Source: Eubacteriales Family XIII. Incertae Sedis bacterium
GTDB taxonomy: Bacteria > Bacillota > Clostridia > Peptostreptococcales > Anaerovoracaceae
DNA: 64,000 nucleotides
NCBI GenBank assembly: GCA_031264295.1
Contig: JAISED010000086.1
Location: 62,001-126,000 of the forward strand
Reading direction: 5' to 3'
This document shows positions 18,458 through 29,300 of this stretch, piece after piece. Under the pieces are notes generated by a model. It saw nothing but the letters and a program-made list of their open reading frames with translations. It made no database searches and was not told the DNA's origin. Each line of letters opens with the position of its first letter. Position 1 is the first letter of the stretch. The translations under genes were made by a program, and so were the position numbers.

Positions 18458-18667
18458 CTATTGCATGTTCCAAAGAGGTCTTACGGGGAAGTCGTTTCTG
18501 CCCCTGCCGCGCCTTTTTTCGAGAAATTGCATAAGCTCATCATCGGGCATGTTTTCAAGCACCAAGTGTAGCCTTTCAAGATCAAATTTCTCGTCCTCAG
18601 AAACGCCCAAGGCTGTAAGCATGTGCCAATATGGGTATTTTAACGGATCGGGAGTTGATTTTATCAA
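18458..18667 (-). pseudogene. Transposase N-terminal fragment
   Basis: The 69-codon frame reads LTALGVSEDEKFDLERLHL and then RGRNDFPVRPLWNMQ before a stop. That matches the N-terminal part of DUF772-type transposases, where R/K-GR-DxPVRxxWN is followed by some 300 further residues. Everything after WNMQ is missing, and the only start is a TTG within a palindrome, so this is a remnant. It lies between the exporter adaptor (plus strand) and the thioesterase. No intact inverted ends were seen. Confidence 0.65.
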
Positions 18668-18675
18668 CTCCCGAT
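18647..18675. terminator. Perfect 12-bp palindrome, probable bidirectional terminator
   Basis: ATCGGGAGTTGA, loop TTTTA, TCAACTCCCGAT. It lies 14 bp after the thioesterase stop (minus strand) and at the start of the transposase remnant. No long T-run follows on either strand. Terminator activity is an inference; it could also be part of an element end. Confidence 0.5.
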
Positions 18676-18688
18676 TCTCTTTGTTCGG

Positions 18689-19153
18689 TCAATAATCGAT
18701 CTGCTCGCGGGACTTGTAGTCCGCCCGGCGCTTTTGCGCCAGTGCGAAGAGGTTACGTTGTTCTTCGGTTTCGATCACAAGCGGCGCTACTTTCTTGGGT
18801 TTGCCATCGCCGCCTATGGAGACGTGCGTGCTGAAAGCGGAGGCGACCTTGCGCCATTCTTCACCGGTTTTCAGATTTTCGGCGTCCACGGTGATCAGAA
18901 CGTCCATGGAGGTGCTTCCGACGCATATGATTCGCGCCGTGCATCTTACGTGATCTCCCACATAAACAGGATTTGTGAATCGCATATCATCTACGCGAGC
19001 CGTCACGATGGTTGTGTTAGCGTATTGTTGGCATACCGCGCCGGCGGTCATGTCCATAAGTTTGAATATCTCACCGCCGTGCACATTGCCGCCCAGGTTC
19101 GCTTGATGAGGCAGCATGATCTGTGCCAATGTCAACTGTGTTTTCTGGGTCAT
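18689..19153 (-). CDS. Acyl-CoA thioesterase, hotdog fold (YciA/YkhA type)
   Basis: The ATG at 19153 (MTQKTQLTLAQIMLPHQANL) is eight bases from AAAGGAG, favoured over an in-frame GTG at 19162. The 154-residue protein has the hotdog motif HQANLGGNVHGGEIFKLMDMTAG, in which an Asn/His-rich segment and an Asp (KLMDMTAG) form the active site, plus VDDMRFTNPVYVGDHV. Family members hydrolyse acyl-CoAs in the cytoplasm as hexamers. It is monocistronic. Confidence 0.9.
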   Translation of the reverse strand: MTQKTQLTLAQIMLPHQANLGGNVHGGEIFKLMDMTAGAVCQQYANTTIVTARVDDMRFTNPVYVGDHVRCTARIICVGSTSMDVLITVDAENLKTGEEWRKVASAFSTHVSIGGDGKPKKVAPLVIETEEQRNLFALAQKRRADYKSREQIDY

Positions 19154-19163
19154 AGAGTTCACT

Positions 19164-19252
19164 CCTTTATCTGTGGGCGTATCGGCTCATGCTGGTAAGC
19201 GTGTCGTTGTTTCTGCCGCCAAGCCCTTTATCTGTGCGCGTATCGGCTCATG
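19164..19252. repeat. 28-bp direct repeat upstream of the thioesterase gene
   Basis: CCTTTATCTGTGsGCGTATC followed by GGCTCATG occurs at 19164-19191 and 19225-19252, 27 of 28 bases identical, 61 bp apart. On the minus strand the first copy abuts the thioesterase ribosome site, so the leader was duplicated. Confidence 0.85.
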
Positions 19253-19313
19253 GCCGTGGGAGCTTGTTAGTTTCGCCGGTCTGCGGCTGTGCCGGTTTTG
19301 TCGGTTTTGTCGA

Positions 19314-22300
19314 TCAGGGGGCGATTATTAGCAGCAGTGAGGATGTTAGATTGCTGCCGTCCGTGGTGCGGAGCGTGATGGTGACGCTGCCTGATCTGTG
19401 CAGTGTCACAAGGCCGCTGCCGTCAACGGTTGCGATTCCGGGGTTGGCGGAGATGAATTCATAGTCGGTTCCGTCTGTGCTAGGCGTTAGTTGGAATTCT
19501 CCGGCTTTCAGCTTTGCGCTAACCCTGGCGGAGTTGTGAACTTTGACGTAGCTGGCCGGAGCGCCGGGGCTTTCCAGCTTCACGAGGGAGACGTCGGCCA
19601 GATAGAAGTTGTCGTCGGTCGAGGTCGCGAACTGGATCTTCACGGTGTCGAAGTCCGCTGCGGGCGGCGTGTATGTGAATTCCGCGCCTACCTGCGCCCA
19701 GTCAAGGGTGCTGATCTTCTCTCTGGAGGCTATGAGCTGACTGCCCACCGAAGCGCCGTCTTTGTAGTAGAGCAGACTCACTTCGGCGTCTCCGCACTCG
19801 GCATAGGTGGAGGCGTGGGGATCGTTTGTGGTGATGTTGCCGGTGGGTACGGGGGGCAGGAAGAAGGCATTCAGCTTATATTTCTCTCCGCTTTCCAGTC
19901 CGTTCAGTGTCTGTGCCGCGCCTGAGCCGACAGTTCTGGCGGACACGAGCAATGAACCTGTGCCCGAGCGATAAGCAGGCGATGCAGCGCGGGCTATAGC
20001 GGCGCCGTTCCCTTCCCAGTTAGCGGCGTTCGCAAAGACGCCGTTGGTTATGAGGTTGCCTGTCAGAGGCGTGTATACCGAGTCGAAGGCTATGTTACTG
20101 AGTTTAAACAGACCGGAACGAGTGGTTTTGCCCTTGAAGACCAGATAAAGGTCGTGGAATCCGTAGGCGGCTGTGTCGCCGGTGTCGATCTGACCATAGT
20201 ATTGAGGCGCGCCGCTGCCTGCCGGGATGTCCACGACGCCCACAAGCTTACCGTCAGGCGCGTCTATACGCAGTTCTATCTGACCCCCGTAGATCGGAGC
20301 TGCGGAGGCGGCCATGCGCATGGTGCGGTTGACGGTAGCGGGAGCGATCAGTGTGCCGTCCGCAAAATTGAAATTCGAGTATTTGATCCAGCTGCCGTCG
20401 TAAACGGTGATTTCGCCTTCGGTTGCAGTTCCTGCTCCGGCGACTGTTCCGGCGGAGGCTGTAATCCCCGCGGCGGATTGACCGTCATTATCGGCGGGTG
20501 AAAGCGGGAAGGAACCGTCGCGTATGTCCAGGCCGGGGAGATTGTCCGCACCCTTATCGTTGACGAGGGTGGTCATGGACAGCGGCGGCAATGTAACAGT
20601 GAAGCTGCCGTCGGTTTTCGCTATGACAGGGAGTTTTCGGACATTCTCACTGTCAGAGGTGCGGTAGGGCACGAGGCCGTTTGCGTCATTGCCGTTTAAT
20701 GACAGCGTGATCGTATGGGCAGCCTCATCCTCGTTAAGAATCACGATGGAGAAATCCTCGCCGTTCTTGTAAGCGGTCACATTTGCGCCCTTAAAGGGTT
20801 TCCTTTCATCGACTCCCACACGATAATAGTTGGAATCCATGAATCTTGAATATTGAGCAAAGGTAAAAAAGCGTTTATAGATTCTTACCTGACCTGTAAA
20901 CGAGTTTGTCCCCACGCTCTGGAATGCAAAGAAGCCGCCGTATGTGCCGAACCAGTATTGATATGAGCTGAAACCGGGTTCACTGGCGAAGAGGTTATTG
21001 ATCAGCCGCGCCCAGTGCAGAGCGTTGCGCATGTTGATATCATTGACGCCGCCGCCGTAGGTAGCCCACTGCCTGCTGATCTCATTCATCCAGATGTCAG
21101 GGTAGTTGTACATGTAATCGGGGTAGAAATAACCGGCCTCCGCCACCTGCGGTTCATAGCGGAACTGGGTGTATTCGTATACGTGGGTGCCGAAGATGTC
21201 CACGAAGTCCTGGATTTCTTCCTTTGCCATCATCGCGCCCAATCCGGGTCTGTCGGGGGTTCCGAGATCGACAGGGCTGGTCGAGCGGTCTATACGTGTG
21301 CCTTCGGGGGCGGAAATAAGTGGCATAGGAGCGACAGCGTCATAGCCTGTTCCGCCGCCTGTCTCACTGCCTGCCGGAGCGAATCTGCCTTCCGATATGG
21401 CCTTTTCAAACTCGGGCTTGAGATACTTGAGCATGAAACGTTCGTAATCGTCGCCGTGTATGACCTGCGAGGAATAGGGATGGTCTATTTCCGGCTCATT
21501 GGTGGGACTCAGGGCGTATATCGGCAGATTCAGCCAGGCGTACATGCCCCAGGCGTATTCCACGAGATATTTGGCGTAATCGGGATAGAAAACGTCTTCC
21601 AATATCGTTTGTTGAACATCGTGAGTGCCTTTGTAACCGGAGGGATAAGGATTGTCGGGTACGTCATTTCTCACGCCCAGATTGGATTTCATCCAATACG
21701 GCGGTGTCCACGCGCAGGCGTTGATCTTCATGTCCGGATTGAATTTCAGAGCCTCACGTACATACCAGAGCTGATCCTCATCGAACTTGGCGGCCAGTTC
21801 CGGGTGGTTTTCCCAGTCTTCCTGAATCCATATGATGTTCTCTTCGCCGGGTTCAGGCCATATGGTGTCGCTGGGACCATCGGTCTGCTGGTTGCCCCAT
21901 TTGGCTTTGCTGACCGGATCGATGATGCCGCCGTCACCGATGATTATACGGAATACGTCCATTCCGGCGCCTTTTTCGGTGTCCATAGCCAGCTCCACGA
22001 GCTTGTAGGCGGGATTCTGCGCCCCGGTAATGCCGGCGTCGTCGAATTTGTTTTTAAGCTGGAGGTAATGTGCGGATCTGTGGAAAGCCAGCGAGTCGCC
22101 GAGACCGGTCATCTTCTGCTTCACGTCGCCGAAGTTTACGGTTACGGCATTGGAATACGCGGGATTTGCGTCTTCCCAGACATCGTATAGATGCAGACCT
22201 TCGCTCTTCACCCACATCATGTCGCCGGGCTTGAGTTCAAGAATCCTCTTCGCGGTGGTAGACCATCCCGCGAATACCTTGCCGGAAGGAGCGACAGTAT

Positions 22301-23042
22301 CAGCTGTCAGATCCCTGACGTTCGCTGAGCCGCCTTCGCCGTTATTGGCGCTGACTGTTTGGCTCTCGGGTACGCTTCCGACGAGGCCGGGACTGAGATG
22401 GTAAGTGACTGTATAGGGCACATTGGCGGGTTCAAAGGCTTCTGACCACTTGGCGTGGAGCACCAGATCCTTAGTTACAGTATCATCATCGAAGTCCCAC
22501 TTGAACTCTTCTCTGAAATAGGCGTCGCTGTACCAACCGCCGAAGGTATAGCCGTCACAAGAAAGATCCGCGGGTTTCAAGACTTTGCCGCCTTTGGCTA
22601 CGCTTTGAGACGCAACAGTCAGTGAGGCGACCTTTGTTCTGAACTCTACGTCAAAGGGACCCGCAGCCACATCAAGCCAAACGGCGAAAAGTTCGACTCC
22701 GTGGAGGCTCTGCGCGTCGGCGCTCAGAGTTATGGTCTTCCCCGGCGCATAATGGGCGTTGGCGACGCCTCTGTCGGCCAGGGCTTTTACCGGCGTCCAA
22801 CCAACGAATTCCTTGCCGGCAGGCGCCGCAGCCGCGCCGTCCGTGATGTCAAGGATTACCGCCTTGTTAGAAGCGGATGAGTAGGTGAGTGGATCCACCG
22901 GAGGCGTACCGTCCGCGCCGTTCAAGTTGTAGGTGACATTCCAGGGAAGCGGCTCCGCGAAAACGCTTCCCGCCGGTAGGGAAGAGATGATTAACACGAG
23001 ACATAAGGCGATTGTCCAAAGACGGTTTATTCTTTTTAGCAT
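19314..23042 (-). CDS. Secreted multidomain glycoside hydrolase, family 30
   Basis: The start at 23042 (MLKRINRLWTIALCLVL) follows GGAGGAAGAAAAC. The 1242-residue protein has a signal peptide (1-29) and three InlB-type/Flg_new beta-grasp repeats (about 35-305; GWTPV, GGWYSD, GWSTT). A GH30 barrel with its side beta-domain follows (about 310-860). Catalytic residues expected are Glu516 (SPTNEPEI, acid/base) and Glu654 (IWMNEISRQ, nucleophile); WTPPYWMKSN is also typical. Then come a CBM6-like domain (about 870-1010), a CBM4/22-like domain (about 1020-1170) and a C-terminal Big2-type domain. GH30 enzymes cut xylan or beta-glucans; the subfamily is not resolved. It is divergent from the giant SLH protein. 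Confidence 0.88.
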   Translation of the reverse strand: MLKRINRLWTIALCLVLIISSLPAGSVFAEPLPWNVTYNLNGADGTPPVDPLTYSSASNKAVILDITDGAAAAPAGKEFVGWTPVKALADRGVANAHYAPGKTITLSADAQSLHGVELFAVWLDVAAGPFDVEFRTKVASLTVASQSVAKGGKVLKPADLSCDGYTFGGWYSDAYFREEFKWDFDDDTVTKDLVLHAKWSEAFEPANVPYTVTYHLSPGLVGSVPESQTVSANNGEGGSANVRDLTADTVAPSGKVFAGWSTTAKRILELKPGDMMWVKSEGLHLYDVWEDANPAYSNAVTVNFGDVKQKMTGLGDSLAFHRSAHYLQLKNKFDDAGITGAQNPAYKLVELAMDTEKGAGMDVFRIIIGDGGIIDPVSKAKWGNQQTDGPSDTIWPEPGEENIIWIQEDWENHPELAAKFDEDQLWYVREALKFNPDMKINACAWTPPYWMKSNLGVRNDVPDNPYPSGYKGTHDVQQTILEDVFYPDYAKYLVEYAWGMYAWLNLPIYALSPTNEPEIDHPYSSQVIHGDDYERFMLKYLKPEFEKAISEGRFAPAGSETGGGTGYDAVAPMPLISAPEGTRIDRSTSPVDLGTPDRPGLGAMMAKEEIQDFVDIFGTHVYEYTQFRYEPQVAEAGYFYPDYMYNYPDIWMNEISRQWATYGGGVNDINMRNALHWARLINNLFASEPGFSSYQYWFGTYGGFFAFQSVGTNSFTGQVRIYKRFFTFAQYSRFMDSNYYRVGVDERKPFKGANVTAYKNGEDFSIVILNEDEAAHTITLSLNGNDANGLVPYRTSDSENVRKLPVIAKTDGSFTVTLPPLSMTTLVNDKGADNLPGLDIRDGSFPLSPADNDGQSAAGITASAGTVAGAGTATEGEITVYDGSWIKYSNFNFADGTLIAPATVNRTMRMAASAAPIYGGQIELRIDAPDGKLVGVVDIPAGSGAPQYYGQIDTGDTAAYGFHDLYLVFKGKTTRSGLFKLSNIAFDSVYTPLTGNLITNGVFANAANWEGNGAAIARAASPAYRSGTGSLLVSARTVGSGAAQTLNGLESGEKYKLNAFFLPPVPTGNITTNDPHASTYAECGDAEVSLLYYKDGASVGSQLIASREKISTLDWAQVGAEFTYTPPAADFDTVKIQFATSTDDNFYLADVSLVKLESPGAPASYVKVHNSARVSAKLKAGEFQLTPSTDGTDYEFISANPGIATVDGSGLVTLHRSGSVTITLRTTDGSNLTSSLLLIIAP

Positions 23043-23239
23043 GTTTTCTTCCTCCTTAAAATTAATTGTAGTATTATGTCCTTTAATTGTATCATATAAC
23101 GTAGTAATTTGCGAGATGCTGTTAAAATATCCATATGTAGTAATAAATAGTGGCGAAACTAGTGGGTTCAACCAGACGATTATTTATATACTATATTCAA
23201 TGATAAGAATCCGAGATCAAAATTTCAATAAAATAATAC

Positions 23240-23268
23240 TTGCAAAGCAGGTGTTGAAATATTATAAT
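23240..23268 (+). promoter_or_regulatory. Predicted sigma-A promoter of the giant SLH gene
   Basis: TTGCAA (23240-23245), 17-bp spacer, TATAAT (23263-23268), giving a leader of about 100 nt. The rest of the 331-bp divergent gap is AT-rich, with a possible TACAAT -10 for the GH30 gene near 23085 on the minus strand. Confidence 0.65.
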
Positions 23269-23373
23269 AGATCCAAACCCGACTAATTCGGTGCAGTTTT
23301 ATTAATGCAGTGCAGTGGACTTCGCTTTATGAGGATTCGCGGGGCTGAGGCTAGAGAGTTACAAGGAGGATTT

Positions 23374-26300
23374 ATGAAGACTAGATTTAAGACCTTACTT
23401 GCCATTGTACTATCAGTTATTTTTGCGTTTTCTTCTGTGACGCCGACATTCGCGGCGCAAAGCGGCGGAGCGCAGGAGGTTTCCGCAGGACAGGCGGGTA
23501 TGTCTGCGTCTATCGGCGGCGGAACGGTTGTGAACCTCAGCGACGCGGAACCGGGTGCTTCTTCTGAAAAGGCGCGTGATTTTGCTCCGCTGAGCGTTGC
23601 GGACTTGCTCTTCGACGGTGACGAACTCCCTATATTGGCGGGAGTCGATGAGTACGTGACGCCGTTTTTTAATCAAGCGACCGGCCGCTATGAGGAATCG
23701 TCTCTGGAATGGGTAGCCTCGTGGCCGGACGACGGATGGGCAAAGATTACTTTAATTCCAACCGGCGGTGGTGAAAACCTTGAGCGGGATCTTTACCATG
23801 ACGGCGGCGGCAATGGCTTCATCGTCTTGGGAGATTCGACGCCGGAGGGTCTTTATTCCATCAAATTCGAGGACTTTGATACGCCTTCTGCGGCGCTTAT
23901 GGTTGTTGACAGTTCAAAAAGGGTCTTAGGCGTCAGCGGCATGATCGCGAATGTGGAGATGGAAGGCTATGAGCTGACAAAGACAGTAGATTATCCGTAT
24001 TATTGGCTGTCAGCCGCCTTGAGCGGCGAGGGCGGCTATCCATATATGATGGGGGAGATAGAGGAGTATCTAAATTATTTCTATCCTTATCCGGACGACA
24101 GTATTTATGTTGTGCTTTACGGTGCAAATCTCAAAGCGGATGATATTTCCGGGGCGCGTCTTGTTCCGCAAGATGCGAGCGATAATATTTCTATGACGCG
24201 CTTTGCCGCGCAGGATGAAAGTGATGATATTCAGGCCGAGCTTGCGGCGGTGGTTCCTCTCGGGAACATAGGTATGCTGCAGCGTTTTCTTCTTAAATTC
24301 GAACCGGGCGCGGAGTTCATCGCGCTGATAAGGGACGGTGAAATCGATGAATTCAATCTGACTGTTGACTTTGATTCCGCTACGGGATTGGAGGCTTATA
24401 CGGCGGAAGGCTTAGAGACCGAATATGGCAGCGAATGGACAGGGAATTATGCGCTTGATTTCACAGATATAGATAAACTCGAACTCAAGCTTATTCCGCA
24501 ATTCACGGCGGATTCGTTTTCTGAGGAGATCGAAGTCAGCATTTGGATAGAAGGTGAAAGCGAGAATGAATTGACATTGACCGGACGTCTGACAGACGGC
24601 GTCTACATCGTGGACATTCCGGAAAATACATGCTTATTCGATGTTTCTGACAACGACAACTATTATTATTCATGGAAGGGCGCGGCGTACATTGAAATAA
24701 GCGGCGACTCCGATGATGAATATGCGGAGTATATGATAAATGCTGATGCAGCGCTTCCTGTAACATTCCTTGAAGCGGCCAATTTTAACACTTGGCAGTC
24801 GACTTACGGTGAAGAGGCGTCTGACATCTTCCCGAAATTTACATTACCTGCGGATATTGATGGTAAGCACATCATTATCGGGCACTACCCGCGGAAATTC
24901 ATGGAAGAGGTGGAAGGAGAAGGCGCGTCTGTTTACTTGAAAAATGCTTACGAGTATAAGGGAACACCGTCATTGAGCATAGCCGACGAGGATTTTGTCC
25001 CTGTACCCGGAGTGAGCGTCACGCTGGATACATCCAAACCTCACGGCGCCGAGGGCGACTATTTTGTGATAAACGCCGATAAAAGCCTGACAGAGGGCGG
25101 GAAATACTATTTGATGTACGGCGGTTTCCCCCTGTTAAGGCTGCCCTTGGAAGGCAGGCCGGAATACGACGACTATGATGTGTATAAAGAAGGCTATATC
25201 ATCGCCCCCGAGGCGATCTACGAGTCGGATGAGTTCGCGTTTTCTCTCAAGCCCCACAGCGGACTTACTGCGGAAGAGTTTTCCATAGAGTTGGAGCACG
25301 CGTCGCCAGGAACGGGGGATTATACGTATTCTGTAAGCGACGGAACCTTGCAGGCCTCATTGATATCTGGCAGATTGTATTTCAGCGTCGCGGATAAGAT
25401 CCCTCCGGGGGTGTATAGGATCAGGTGTTTGAGAAATTCTGAGCATTATAATCCATGGATGTCCATGGCGGATAGAATCGGCCAGATTACTCCACCCGCA
25501 GCGGTAGATACAGAACCGGGCGCCGGGATTCCCGGTGGACTTTTGGATTCGGGATCTGCAGCGCCTATGGCTGCGGTGGATGATGTGGGTCAGCCACCGC
25601 TTCCTCCGCCTCCAGGCGCCGGGTCTTCTGATAACTTCAAGAGAGATACATTTGAGAGCTATCTGCTGGTTCGACCGAATCCACAGCGGCTTTCCGTCAA
25701 AGACGCCGGGTTTGACACCGATAAATCGCTTTACTTGAAGGGTTTCTCGGCAGCAGGCACAGTACCGGAGATAAAGATTGACATCTATGAGAAGACATTA
25801 TATCTCATCGGGGATGAACCTGTAGCATCCGTCAGTATAAGCGGCGCCGCTGCGGACGGCGAGGGTAGATTCACGGGCAAACTGCCTATAACGCGTCTCG
25901 GACTGGATAAGGCTGGCGTATATTATATTACAGCCGCAGAAGCGGGTTCGAGCCGGCATCTTTATGGCGGACTCGCGACACTGGACGGGAGTCTACTGCC
26001 GGACGGCAGCGAAAAGGCCGCATTGTCGGGTTCGGTTCTTTTGAACGGCGTGCCCGCTGCGGACGCACGGGTGGAACTATGGCAGAACGGCGAAAAGCTC
26101 ATGGAATCCGCCGTGAACAACGGACACTTCGGTTTCTCGGGTCTTGAGGAAGGCGTTTATACTGTTATTGTGCCCGCAGGCGCCGGATGGCTTGAGTATT
26201 CATCGGAGATTGCGCTTTCCGCCGACATGAGCCTGGAAATCGTATTGAGTCCGGCGCAGGAGTCGTCTAAGGTCAGCGGCAGGGTTTTGCTGTCGGGAGA

Positions 26301-29300
26301 AGCGATCAGCGGATACACTTTACGCGTTTATTCAAAAGACGATACATCAAGGCTGATTGCGAGGGCAGTTACCGGAGCTAACGGCGAGTTTGCCATGACA
26401 CTGGGCGACGGGCAGTATGTGCTGAAGGGCACAGCGACACCAGATTATAGTGAATATTCATATGAGTTTTCGATAAGCGGAGCGAATCTGGAAATCGGAG
26501 ACATAAGCTTACTTACCAGACCGCAGATCACAGGTACAGTTACACTAAACGGCGCACCTAAGAGCGGCGCCTATGTGTATGCTGTCTCAAGCAATTGGCA
26601 TACAGCATATGCGGTGTCCGACGCTAACGGTAAATTCGTACTCAAGGCGCTGAATCCGCTTGAGACCTATACCGTAAGTGTGGACAGCGCCGACTATAGA
26701 GGTAGCGCTTCGGCGGTCACATTAGCGGACGGCGCTGTGATATGCGATCTTGTCCTTGAAGAGCTTGTCAAACTTTCGGGCAGTGTTACGCTGGACGGGA
26801 CTCCGGTGCGGGATATGTATCTAACGCTTAGCGATAGCTCGGGGAGCAGATATTACTCGTATATTGACGGAAACGGCCGGTATAGCTTCACCTCGCTGCC
26901 GAAGGCCGATTATGTCATTGAAGCGGCGGCGACATTTGATTATAAGGCTTACAGCGCCTCTATCGATCTGAAAGGGGCGTCCGGTGCGGCTGCGGTCATA
27001 CATGATATAGCTCTCACGAAGCAGACGCTCTATAAGGTAAGCTTTGCTTACACTTCAAGGATCGAAGGCGTTCCGCTTTCGTTGAACGTGTATCGCCCAT
27101 ATCCTTATCAAGCGAAGGGAGTTACAGGCGATGAGATTTTATTGCCGTCGGGTGAATACGCGTATAACGGCTATTACGGCGGCGTGTGGTTTGGAGGAAG
27201 CTTTACTGTAACAGACGCCGACACTGCTGTTAATGTGGCGCTTCCGGCGATTTATGTTGTATCGGGGCTTGTGGAAGACGGTGAAGGGAAACCCGTGGCG
27301 GACGCTGCGGTTGAGATCCGAAACGCAAGCGGAGGTATAATATCTTCGGGAAGAACCGATGAGGATGGGAAATATTACCAGGTAATGAGCTATTCCGGCA
27401 CAAGCGCGATAAATGTAAATGTCCGTCATCCTGAAAAGGGTTACGGCGCAGTTGCTGTCGAACTCTCTTCATCTACCGTAACAGCGGATACGATAAGGCT
27501 TAAGAAGAACTCGATCGAGATTCTCGTAAAGGATGCCGAGACGAGCGCACCTTTAAGCGGCGCGAAGGTGTATATTGCGGGTTATTACGCTCCTGCTTCG
27601 GACGCTTCGGGAAAGACAGTCTTGAACAATATTCCCGGCGGTGAGGCCGCGTATTACGCGACGCGTTCAGGCTATATTATGGCGAACGGTGTTGTTACGG
27701 CAGCAAGTGAGGGTACGACTCAGCTTGAAATCGCTTTGAAACCCGACTATGCCAATATGTTCAGTTTCAGTCTGGGAGCGTCTTCTTCGGAGATCGCGGC
27801 AGGCGGATATACGGATTTGTCGCCCAAGCTGACATACAGCGGCACGGCGGCGGATTCCGGAATCGTCACGATCGAGCTGCCCAGGGGGATGAGCGCCGTA
27901 GGTGCGAATCCTTATGCCGGAGACGGTTATGCCCTTAATGTTGCGCCTGGCACGTCCATAAGCCTTCCGCCGCTGCGCGTAAGCATAGATAACAGCGTGA
28001 CAAACCTCAGTGAACTACTGGTATACGCGAATTACAAAAGCGAAAAGGTGGAGAAGTACGCCAGTGTGATGATCACCGCAGTTCATTCTTCACTGAACGC
28101 GCCCGGTATCGTGAGCGCGGACGTGAATTTCCAGGTGTACGGGACAGCTATGACGGGCAGCACTGTCGCTATAAAAGAAGGCGATACGGTCTTGGCCTTC
28201 GCTGCGGTTTCCGGCAGATATTTCAGCGCAACGCTCAAGCTTGCCGCCGGTGAGCATAAGCTATACGCGGAAGCGGTCAAGAACGGCATGAACATGAGTT
28301 CGGATATTGTTAAGGTTATTGCGGAGACGGGAATCCCGCCATACATTTCGGATATTGATATAACAGAAGGTTATCTAAGCGTGAAACCTGTGGTGAATCC
28401 CATATACGGCTTCCCAACGTTCAGTACTTGGGTTCTGCCAAGCAGTGAGCACGGGGGCGAGTACAGAGGGATCTATGATATAGTAGGGACATTTAAGGTC
28501 AATAACGGCGCGGGTTACAGTGTTAAGAGTCTTACATTTGCAGGCGCCGATGCGATCCTTACTACAGGCGTCGGCGGTCAGTATGGATTCAAATTTCCTG
28601 TGGGTACATGGGGAGGACTGGGCGTCAAGCCGATCATCCTTACGCTGACAAAGGACGGCAGGGATTATCAATTCACTATCGCACTGGTGACGATCTTGAT
28701 CGACCCGTCGGGCTATGTGTATGACGCCGTTACGAATGAACGGATAACAGGCGCCGAAGCTACTTTGGAGATCAAGGTCGGCGGCAGCTGGCAGAAGTGG
28801 TCGGATCCCGATGGACTTCAGGTCAATCCGATGATTACCGATGAGGAAGGCCGGTATGGATGGGGTGTGCCTGCAGAAGGGGATTACAGGGTGCGTGTGA
28901 CCGCCGCCGGTTATGCGAACACGATAGCGAACAAGGCGGACGGCAGTTATGATGAGGCCAGTCAGGGTATACCGGTTCCACCGGTGCAGACTGAGGTTAA
29001 CGTCCCATTGGCGTATCAGGGAGCTCCCACTGCCGCGGCTAAACTTGAGAACGGAAAGGTCGTAATTAGGTTCTCTCGTCCGATGTACAGCGACGCTACG
29101 GCGAACAATATTACTGTATCGGCGGATGGTGTGGCTTCCGGCGGAAGCTTCAGCGGCCTTGAGGCGGGCGGTGCGGTCATCGGCGGAAGCGGCAGTTCCC
29201 TTGGGGGAGCCGGCAAGCCTATCGATGGAACATTCAGCGTTTCTGAGGATGAAAAGGTGTTTACATTTACGCCGCTAGAGGCTTTTTATAAAGATGCTGT

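Noticed and set aside
21015-22190. A 391-codon open frame antisense to the GH30 gene
   Set aside because: Low-complexity translation with no domain; explained by the GC-rich third positions of the GH30 gene.
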